From: Marisa cornuarietis
Lineage: Eukaryota > Mollusca > Gastropoda > Architaenioglossa > Ampullariidae
Reading direction: 5' to 3'
Assembly (NCBI GenBank): GCA_004794655.1
Contig: SMMW01000092.1
Coordinates: 186,001 to 250,000 of the forward strand
DNA: 64,000 bases
The notes under the pieces were generated by a model. It was given only the letters and a program-made list of their open reading frames with translations. It did not search any database and had not been told where the DNA came from. Shown one piece after another: positions 50,481-60,325 of the stretch (the stretch's first letter is position 1; each line of letters opens with the position of its first letter). A program made the position numbers and the translations under genes.

Positions 50481-50616
50481 TTTGTGTTTTACACCGAGCC
50501 AGCAACTAAGACCATATCACGGCAGCCAGCAAACAGAAGCCACATACAGAAAAAGAACAGCGTGCCCGAGACGAGAGGTGAACCCAGGACAGCCAACCCT
50601 CACTGTGTTGGTGACA
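50481..50616 (-). mobile_element. tRNA-derived SINE, family A, 5'-truncated, minus strand
   Basis: It shares GTGTTTTACACCGAGCCAGC, CATATCACGGCAG, GCGTGCCCGAGACGAGAG and GCCAACCCTCACTGTGTTGG with the other family A copies. The tRNA-like head is missing beyond GGTGACA. A short deletion has removed part of the TGTTTACAGGGC region. No clear target-site duplication was found. Confidence 0.85.
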
Positions 50617-50717
50617 CCGGGCCGCCCGGGGTAGGGGTGGGTCATTGTGTGGGCTGCACCACCCACAGTGGCACCAATGACTTTAAAACTGAACAGTACT
50701 TTGCTCAACACATTGGT

Positions 50718-50812
50718 CCTCACCTAACTAATACTACGTCACCTAACATCCTCACCTAACTAATACTACGTCACCTTAAATCCTCACCTAATACTACGTC
50801 ACCTACCTACGT
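50718..50812. repeat. 32-bp tandem repeat, about 2.7 copies
   Basis: CCTCACCTAACTAATACTAC at 50718 and 50750, and a shortened form at 50782, each followed by GTCACCT. Confidence 0.88.
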
Positions 50813-53812
50813 TGGAGGCACGTGTCTGTAATGCATACGTTACACAGAAGTCAGTCTGGCACTGATCTATTCTGCATGCATTGCTCTGAAGTTCCGATGT
50901 ACCCATGCAAATGGACAGGGTGCTGGTCTGTCTGTCATGCACGTCTCAGGGCGCTGATCTGTAATGCACACGACAGCTGTAAGCAGCCAGGCGCTGAGGA
51001 ATCTGACACATGTGTCACACATAAAACAGATGAGGCGCTAACATGTAATGCATACGTCACACCTACACCAGGTGAGGCGCTGTAAGGAGCAGTGCGGCAA
51101 CCAAACGCCGGTCCTCGGAACACGACACGGGTCGCTGGACTTCAGCCAGCCAAGCGGAACAATCCCCACTTGATCCGCTTTCAGAAGTTGGCGCGAGGCC
51201 TAGCCACCCCACCCCACCCCACGCGTACCTCCGCACCCGGGCTCCGACTGATCTGGAACACCAACCTCTTTCGTCAGCTTTATCTCGGCACTTGTCGGGG
51301 TCCTCCACTCCTTGTGTGTCTGACATAAAGCAGCTATTTCTGCCCCCAAACCCCCTTTCTCTTCCCCGACCGCAAACACGTCCGTGCCCAGAGTGGATTG
51401 TTTGTTGTGTTTAGAGGCCCCCAACTTGACAGCCGGCGGCTTGATGCACACCCAAGATTAGGGTCGTAAGAAGGGGGCAGGTAACTGCTGCGGTTAATCA
51501 CAGATTATTCGAGCAGACAGGAAAAGTAACTCCTGCAGTTTGTCACAAATTACGCGCAAATAAAGAAAAGATAACTGCGGCGCTTTATCGTAACGTGCTG
51601 CGGCGTTAATGGAGGCGCTAGCTGATGAGGGTTATCTCCCTGTGAGCCCACCAAGACCACGCGAGCTGCAGCAGTTTATTCACCACCCGTAACGTGCAAA
51701 CCTTAACCAGTTCCATACGTAGACCTGCGGGCTCGGAATAATGGAAGTGCTTTAACTTTACAGCCTAAAACAAACTGAGCACTCGTACAATTTCATGTGT
51801 TGGGGAAACATCTCAACCATTCCCCATGTCCAGCTGTAAAGTGCTCTGTGAGATGCTGCATCCAAACTCCAGCACCATAGCTGAGAGGCACTCCCCCCAC
51901 CCCCTAACTCACATGCTCACTGCCCTCTGGTCGCACGTGCACACATCTGAATACTGACTCCCGTTTACTCATTTTGGTTTGCTACAATCATCTTATTCAC
52001 AAGCAACTAACCCAGTGATAATTGTCAAACGTGTAATCAACTCGCGGCTTGCTGTACACTTGGATGAACTACGATTTGGAGTCTGGATGATTTGTAGTCA
52101 GAAGGCCAGCATTAAAGCTTTTGTTCGGCATCAAAAAAGTTTCTTTTCACGCACACACACAAAAAAAGGTTGTGCCAAATAGGTCAGCTAGTATCACGTG
52201 ACCACAAGATGGCCGCAAGTAGGGAGGAGACAGACGCGCGCGGGGGGGGGGGCGCAGACAGGATGCGGCCATGGGCGGGCAAGAATGAGTTCGCGAGCCG
52301 ACAAGGCAGCGCCGCCAACTTTTGAGTGCAGCGATAGAAGGGACAGGCGAGTGGTCGCCTTCACCAACGAGACAGCCGCGAGCTCCTGGCCCATCACGAG
52401 CGCCATCTCAACGTGTCGCGACCCTCATGGCGCCCTGCCAGCCAGGCTCCCCCCCCCAACACTCCCGCCCTTCCCCTTACCCCACTCGCTTCCTACCCCC
52501 CATCTACCGCCGCCACCACCCCTCCAGCAAATCTGCTTTTTCTCGCTGGGCTTATGGGCCGTTAAGCGCATGCGCCGCCAAGCACGTGCGACTACCGGGC
52601 TTGAGCGTGAAAGGCTCTCACGTGACTTAATAGGCAGGTATGTGCGTTGTGTATGTATTGGACTTTAACTGGAGACAGTTTCTACGACTTATTCACCTGT
52701 TCTTAACGCTAATAAAATAAATGGACTACAAAGATATTGTGACCCACACATCGCTGTAGTGTTACTGCGCATGACCGGAAGCGCACGAGAAAAGAAAGTA
52801 GCCTGACGCGCTGTTCACCTAATGATGGTCAGTGGCGAGGTCACAGGTAGGTTCCTCCATGTCAACGTCAGGGCCACGTTACCCAGTCACATCTGAGTGC
52901 ACCGCTTTACAGCACAGAAAGCGAAAATGTTTCTATTTATAACTTTGATACCTGTGACTCGACACTCGGTCTGACAAAGTGTCTGCGTACATTGTGTTTA
53001 CACTCCTTGTGTACAACATTCAGCGAGGGTCATACAGATACTGACCGGCTCGCATGCGACTTCGCTGATGGCATTGACGGGGGATGTGCTTCTACCCTAC
53101 GGAGATTTCACACTACTGTACAGTGAAAAATGAGACAGAAAGTAGTTGCGAACCTCCCCCACCGACCCACCCACTAACTGCCACGTGAGATCTGAACCAT
53201 GCAGCTTTGTGACAACAGCTAACAGCACTGGTGACAAAAAGGGGGAAAGTCGTTGGCTACACCCTTTGTTCTTTAGGTTGTTGTGGGATGAGGGGGGGGG
53301 GGTGAGGTCACACTTTTCTCGGGGTCGGTTGTCGGTGAGGGGTGGTGCTGATCTGGTATCGAACCAGTTGAACGAGAGTTTTACCAATTCTTTCACCTCA
53401 TAAACTGTCAGACTGCAAGGGGAAACAATCCCTGCTTAATAGAGAGAGAGAGAGAGAGCTGTTGCCAAAGGTCCGCTCACCAAAACAGTCACCAGTGACC
53501 TCAGAAAGGCGGCTAACTTGTTTCCCCCACTATCTTTATACACCTTGGCTGAGTTGTGTGTAAACACCGACTACAAGGGACTGTAAGTAATGCAATCCTG
53601 GGCTGGACATGAAGCCTTCACTACACTGGCCTTAACTCCAGCACCCTGCAGTGTCGGGTGTTAAATCTTCTGGTGTATCTTCCCACCTCAGCCACTAAAC
53701 ACAGAGACCAAGGGTCTCTAATGTGCTGAGTCAATGCCGCCAATTGTACCTAACAACTTGACAGGCCGTCATGCCAGCGGGCCTGAGCCTGTAGGGAGCA
53801 CACAACACCGCG

Positions 53813-53876
53813 CACACACACACACACACCACAGTCCACACACACACACACACCACCACCACACACACACACACAC
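53813..53876. repeat. Interrupted (CA)n microsatellite
   Basis: Three CA tracts separated by CACAGTC and CCACCAC interruptions. Confidence 0.93.
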
Positions 53877-56213
53877 TATCGCACTATCACACCTCAGGTT
53901 TGGGCGTGTCTCTTGTAAAGCCTCTTCAGTCGCCAGCTTAAAATAGCTGGCACACAAGTAGATCACGCCGTCTGCTCGGCCCCCACTGCACTTATCCCCC
54001 GAAAATGTGGTAGTGGGGGTGGGGGGTGGGTATGCGTGTGCGCGGCTGCTACCTCTTTCTGTCCGCTTTCGTTGTTGTGCAGAGAGGTCCTGGTGCTGAG
54101 GGCCTGATAGTCGCATAGCTCAGCGCCAGAGGCCGGGTGGAGATCGTGCAGTGGGTGGGTGTGTAGGGGGAGGGGGGAGGGTCATTAAATGGGGCAACCT
54201 CTCAAGGTGTTGCGCCAGCAGCCTTAAGAAACATCAACTCCGCCACCCAGCTGCACCTCAAAACCGACACACTGGGCACCGTGGGTTGGGGGGGGAGGGA
54301 GCAAGGAGTGTGTGTGTGCGGGGGGGGGAGAATAACGTAAGTGACCTGCGACCTTTTTCGCTGCCTACTGTCCTACTTGTCTCCCCTGATAAGTCTGACC
54401 TCCCTTTCTCCCTGCACCTTACTGCGCGCTAATTATCAGATGAAGGAAGATGCCCCTTGTTTGCATTTCAACGAAAGAATTTCGTATTATCGGCCTTACT
54501 CAATGTTAAATACTTGTCAGCAAGACGTGTGCCATGGGATCCCTGTTTGTACAAAACAAAGGAATAGCGCCTTTTCGCAAAATTTGTCAGTCAACAAGTT
54601 GATACATCCGCTTCAACCAATGCCCACATCCCGTGTTTGGAAGAGAGAGAGAGAGAGAGAGCGATGGTGAGACATAAATAGAGAGAAAGAAAATGTGAAT
54701 ACTACAAAGGTCAAGTGAGAGAAAAACAAGTCCCCCCTTCCTGCACAACGAAAATAAATGGTTTTAAGTAAAAGATAGTGTGAGTGCAAAATGCAATTCT
54801 TCAAATTCTTTAAATTCTTTCTCTCGAGGAGAAACAACCCAAGCGGAAGCAGTGTTAAAATAGGAACCTCTAACAAGAAGCCTTCACAATATTGTCATTC
54901 ATAAAATAAAAATGTATAAACGGTAATGGGTCTGATGTTGTCATCATCCGATTGCCATCATTATGCGTCGTGTCGTAAGATTTTGCGATTTTTTTTTTGT
55001 ATTGTCCTCTAAAACACAATAAAACTGGGGAGGCCACTCGTATCGTCAGTTTTTTCTCTCCCTCGATTTTCTCTCCCCCCCCCCTTCACTCTCTCTCTCT
55101 CCAATAAAGTTGATGCTCTTGTCAGCTTTGTCAGATCCTCAGCAGCTACAGGAAAGGTTACCCACACAATACCCTCCACCTCGCCAGCCCATTATCCACA
55201 CCCCCTCCTTCCCTCCCACACACACACATCCTCTACCCCCCCCCACACACACACATCCTCTACCCCGTGGCGTATTTTTCTGTTCACCTGAAACAGCACA
55301 GCGACGTGCACCTATGTAAATTAGACGCCTCGCGCCATGCCAGACTAAACCTACATCTGCAGCCAGGTGATGTACACACCTTCACTGATAACCTGTTATG
55401 ATAACTTTATTACTGATCCCTGACGGCAAGTGATTAATCTAATTGTGTGCACCCCACACGAGACGGTCACACGTCACTTCTGAAGTCTTTATTGACTTGA
55501 GAAACTCATGTTTTGCGGGCGCGCGCAGTCTCGTCACGCTAACTGCTGCTGAAAACGTGTATGTCGCCACCCGCTTTGATCCTCTCCCAACCCCAGCCAG
55601 GCATTTACCCGAGGTACAGAGACGCTTGTCACTTGCCTGTTAACAGACAAGTCAAGGGTGGCGGGTGCATACGGTGTGACGTACTCAACAGCCGTGGCGA
55701 CCGCCGTCTGTGGAGAAGGCGCAAAGGCGTCGCACCCCTTGCTAAATGGCGGGTGCATAACACCCCCTTCCTCGCCCCACCCCTCAGCTTCTTGCTTTGG
55801 CGAGGACAAGAGGAGGTCGTTACAGCCGGTGTAACTCAAGCTGCACTTGATGTCGCCTCTTCACACTGTCAAGACTCAACAGCCGCGTGACAAGCTGGTG
55901 TTACACGGTAGTCAAGGAAGTGGCCCAAAGTCTATCAACAAAGCTCGCTACGCACAAATGAAACAACAGGCAAATGTTGCCAGCACACCATGGAAGAATC
56001 TTTCACACCGGCCGACGGTGTTTCTCCATTAAGAGCTTTTGCCCCGGCACTTTACTGATGGCGAAACAACAAAAGAAACTAGGAATATGAGGAAACACCA
56101 AAACAAAACTAGTAATCAACCGGTGTAGCATCCTTATTTCATATAACTCACAGTCATTTTAATATTTCAACTATAATCATGTGTTCATTACGTGTAATAC
56201 GCAAATGTCGAAT

Positions 56214-56216
<3 letters not shown>

Positions 56217-56253
<37 letters not shown>
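56217..56253. repeat. (CA)18 microsatellite
   Basis: Perfect AC/CA tract of 37 bp. Confidence 0.97.
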
Positions 56254-56257
<4 letters not shown>

Positions 56258-56563
56258 GAACACGTGAAGGCGTGTGGGGGATGAAAGTAGGTCCTAAGTC
56301 CATGACAGAGTCTGTTGGACCACAGTACTGAGCTGGCAGTGAGCTCACCTCACGACTCAGACGCTCACTACTCTTCACCTGAAACAGTCGCCTCTCGCAC
56401 CAACAGGCGCAGGTGTCACAACAACAACAACAACAACAACTGCAGCCCCGCCCAGCGATCAACAGAGGGACCAGCATGGCTCCCCACAGTACACAGGTCA
56501 GACTGTTGTCCAAACAGACACACGCACTACCGTACACTCGTGTACTACAAACACGTATTTCCG

Positions 56564-56566
<3 letters not shown>

Positions 56567-56620
<54 letters not shown>
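56567..56620. repeat. (CA)27 microsatellite
   Basis: Perfect CA tract of 54 bp, followed 45 bp later by another shorter CA tract. Confidence 0.97.
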
Positions 56621-56623
<3 letters not shown>

Positions 56624-57411
56624 CTATGTCACAAATTATGCACGTATTCTCTCTCTCTTTCTGACACACACACACACACACAAAGTCTCTACTTAACAAA
56701 ACGTGGGCCGGTGGCAGAAGACAGGGCTGTCTCACCTGTAAAGGTAACCCCACGGCCCCTAAACGGAAGGCGATAAACGTGAATGCGAGACGGCGAGAAA
56801 GTCGACACCTCAGGTAAGTAGTGTACAACATCGGAGTTTTTGCCAGGTGAATCTCTCAGGACGATAGGCTAGCACACCTGACAAAAATAATAACGGACAG
56901 CGACATCCGGGTCTCTGGTCTTTCAGCGTCACAAACCGTGCTACTCTCTGCTGCAGCATCCCTGCTGCGACGTGCGCACACGTGAACTTTGACCTGCTGT
57001 TACATCACTGGCCTTGTGCCACTCTAACGTTCAACTGTCGCTTCTTGGGGAAGGAGGGGCAGTTATCGAGAGACATGCCTTGAGATCTTCCTCCTTCTCA
57101 CCATCCTTACCCGCTGCAACCTGCTGACCTAAGTATGAGCCGAGCTAAGGTCTCGGTTAGGCCACCAAAGCTCGTTGTGGGTGGGAGAGGAGGGCAAGTA
57201 AGAGAAAAACGAGGCTGACGACCAGTGCGTTCAGTGAGCATGCCTCCCGCCTCACCAACACCTCTACTGTGACCCACTGACCTGCAGGCATCCGTCGTTA
57301 GCTCGTGTCTCACAGCATCTCTCTGGCAGCCAATTAAGCTCCTTCAGTTCCCCCCCCCACCATTTGTCCTTTTCCCCCTTTCCTTCTCACCTCCATCTCC
57401 ATCATGATAGT

Positions 57412-60010
57412 CCACAGTCTTACAGTCTACACGCACTCTTACAGTACACACACTACAGACACTCTTATAGTCCATAGTCTACACGCACTCTTACAGTACA
57501 CACACTACAGACACTCTTATAGTCCACAGTCTTACAGTCTACACGGACTCTTACAGTACACACACTACAGACACTCTTATAGTCCACAGTCTTACAGTCT
57601 ACACGGACTCTTACAGTACACACACTACAGACACTCTTATAGTCCACAGTCCTACAGTCTACACGCACTCTTACAGTACACACACTACAGACACTCTTAT
57701 AGTCCACAGTCTTACAGTCTACACGCACTCTTACAGTACACACACTACAGACACTCTTATAGTCCATAGTCTACACGCACTCTTACAGTACACACACTAC
57801 AGACACTCTTATAGTCCATAGTCTACACGCACTCTTACAGTACACACACTACAGACACTCTTATAGTCCACAGTCCTACAGTCTACACGCACTCTTACAG
57901 TACACACACTACAGACACTCTTATAGTCCACAGTCCTACAGTCTACACGCACTCTTACAGTACACACACTACAGACACTCTTATAGTCCACAGTCTTACA
58001 GTCTACACGCACTCTTACAGTACACACACTACAGACACTCTTATAGTCCATAGTCTACACGCACTCTTACAGTACACACACTACAGACACTCTTATAGTC
58101 CATAGTCTACACGCACTCTTACAGTACACACACTACAGACACTCTTATAGTCCACAGTCCTACAGTCTACACGCACTCTTACAGTACACACACTACAGAC
58201 ACTCTTATAGTCCACAGTCCTACAGTCTACACGCACTCTTACAGTACACACACTACAGACACTCTTATAGTCCACAGTCTTACAGTCTACACGCACTCTT
58301 ACAGTACACACACTACAGACACTCTTATAGTCCACAGTCCTACAGTCTACACGCACTCTTACAGTGCACACACTACAGACACTCTTATAGTCCACAGTCT
58401 TACAGTCTACACGCACTCTTACAGTACACACACTACAGACACTCTTATAGTCCACAGTCCTACAGTCTACACGCACTCTTACAGTGCACACACTACAGAC
58501 ACTCTTATAGTCCACAGTCCTACAGTCTACACGCACTCTTACAGTGCACACACTACAGACACTCTTATAGTCCACAGTCTACACGCACTCTTACAGTACA
58601 CACACTACAGACACTCTTATAGTCCACAGTCCTACAGTCTACACGCACTCTTACAGTACACACACTACAGACACTCTTATAGTCCACAGTCCTACAGTCT
58701 ACACGCACTCTTACAGTGCACACACTACAGACACTCTTATAGTCCACAGTCCTACAGTCTACACGCACTCTTACAGTACACACACTACAGACACTCTTAT
58801 AGTCCACAGTCTTACAGTCTACACGCACTCTTACAGTACACACACTACAGACACTCTTATAGTTTACAGTCGTACAGTCTACACGCACTCTTACAGTACA
58901 CACACTACAGACACTCTTATAGTCCACAGTCCTACAGTCTACACGCACTCTTACAGTGCACATACTACAGACACTCTTATAGTCCACAGTCCTACAGTCT
59001 ACACGCACTCTTACAGTACACACACTACAGACACTCTTATAGTCCACAGTCTACACGCACTCTTACAGTACACACACTACAGACACTCTTATAGTCCACA
59101 GTCTACACGCACTCTTACAGTACACACACTACAGACACTCTTATAGTCTACAGTCTTACAGTCTACACGCACTCTTACAGTACACACACTACAGACACTC
59201 TTATAGTCCACAGTCTACACGCACTCTTACAGTACACACACTACAGACACTCTTATAGTCCACAGTCTTACAGTCTACACGGACTCTTACAGTGCACACA
59301 CTACAGACACTCTTATAGTCCACAGTCCTACAGTCTACACGCACTTTTACAGTGCACACACTACAGACACTCTTATAGTCCACAGTCTTACAGTCTACAC
59401 GCACTCTTACAGTACACACACTACAGACACTCTTATAGTCCACAGTCTTACAGTCTACACGCACTCTTACAGTGCACACACTACAGACACTCTTATAGTC
59501 TACAGTCTTACAGTCTACACGCACTTTTACAGTACACACACTACAGACACTCTTATAGTCCACACACTACAGACACTCTTATAGTCCACAGTCTTACAGT
59601 CTACACGCACTCTTACAGTACACACACTACAGACACTCTTATAGTCCACAGTCTTACAGTCTACACGCACTCTTACAGTACACACACTACAGACACTCTT
59701 ATAGTCCACAGTCTTACAGTCTACACGCACTCTTACAGTGCACACACTACAGACACTCTTATAGTCTACAGTCTTACAGTCTACACGCACTTTTACAGTA
59801 CACACACTACAGACACTCTTATAGTCCATAGTCTACACGCACTCTTACAGTGCACACACTACAGACACTCTTATAGTCTACAGTCTTACAGTCTACACGC
59901 ACTTTTACAGTACACACACTACAGACACTCTTATAGTCCATAGTCTACACGCACTCTTACAGTACACACACTACAGACACTCTTATAGTCTACAGTCTAC
60001 ACTCTTACTG
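57412..60010. repeat. 2.6-kb satellite, 44 units of 60 or 52 bp
   Basis: ACACGCACTCTTACAGTACA, or a one- or two-base variant, starts a unit at 57429, 57481, 57541 and on to 59947, 44 starts in all. Most spacings are 60 bp. Fourteen are 52 bp, because an 8-bp piece (TCCTACAG or TCTTACAG) is absent. One spacing, at 59517, is 86 bp because 26 bp (CACACACTACAGACACTC plus TTATAGTC) are duplicated. That 26-bp segment equals roughly half a unit, since ACTCTTACAGT and ACTCTTATAGT occur once each per unit. Minus-strand frames are open for up to 160 codons with a 20-residue repeat, interrupted at the 52-bp units. Confidence 0.97.
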
Positions 60011-60135
60011 TCCAGGGTCTTCATTCATCTTTCCATCAACTTTTCGCAAAACATCCCCCCACCCTCCAAGCGCCTTCTCAGCTCCCAGAAATAACTGGCT
60101 CCCCCCCCCCCCTCCTTTCATCGAATACTCTACGT

Positions 60136-60317
60136 CAGCGTTTCTCAACCTTTTACTTGTGACGCCCCCCCCCCCCAGACGAATAAAGGTACGTCCGCGC
60201 GCCCCCCTTAGCCACTAATACCTATATGAGATATGAGAAAATGACCGCCTTTGCGGGCCCCTTTTCAGCAGCTTGCGCCCCCCTTGGGGGGCGCGCCCCC
60301 CAGGTTGAGAACCGCGG
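60136..60317. mobile_element. Non-autonomous hAT-type MITE, 182 bp
   Basis: The termini are inverted repeats: CAGCGTTTCTCAACC at the left and, read from the right end, CCGCGGTTCTCAACC (13 of 15 identical). A perfect 8-bp target-site duplication, CTCTACGT, lies at 60128-60135 and 60318-60325. An 8-bp duplication and a CAGNG-TTCTCAACC terminus are typical of hAT elements. The interior is short, C/G-rich and lacks coding capacity. The CA-to-CC change at the right tip suggests an old, immobile copy. It lies about 125 bp beyond the end of the 60/52-bp satellite. Confidence 0.9.
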
Positions 60318-60325
60318 CTCTACGT

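Larger units (their letters stand above)
50813..57411. other. Non-coding stretch, no gene recognised
   Basis: A 6.6-kb interval dominated by unique sequence. A very degenerate repeat may exist at 50820-51085 (TGTAATGCATACG, TGTAATGCACACG, GAGGCGCT). Long CA tracts lie at 53813, 56217 and 56567. Open frames of up to 225 codons (56154-56831, minus) are built from the CA tract, and a 156-codon one at 52198 is proline-rich from C-rich sequence. A strong splice-donor-like CAGGTAAGT at 56813 stands alone. Confidence 0.55.

Noticed and set aside
53345..53402. tRNA-like sequence on the minus strand (GGTTCGATACC with a weak A-box)
   Set aside because: The B-box is good, but the A-box is poor, there is no shared body with the other SINEs and no target-site duplication; left unannotated.
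56813..56821. Perfect splice-donor-like CAGGTAAGT
   Set aside because: Such 9-mers occur by chance, and no coding exon or promoter precedes it.
56154..56831. 225-codon cysteine/valine-rich frame on the minus strand
   Set aside because: The CVCVCV stretches are translations of (CA)n tracts, not a cysteine-rich peptide gene.
57412..60010. Regular repeats that could be mistaken for a CRISPR array
   Set aside because: Units are directly adjacent or share all of their sequence; there are no unique spacers, no cas genes and the genome is eukaryotic.
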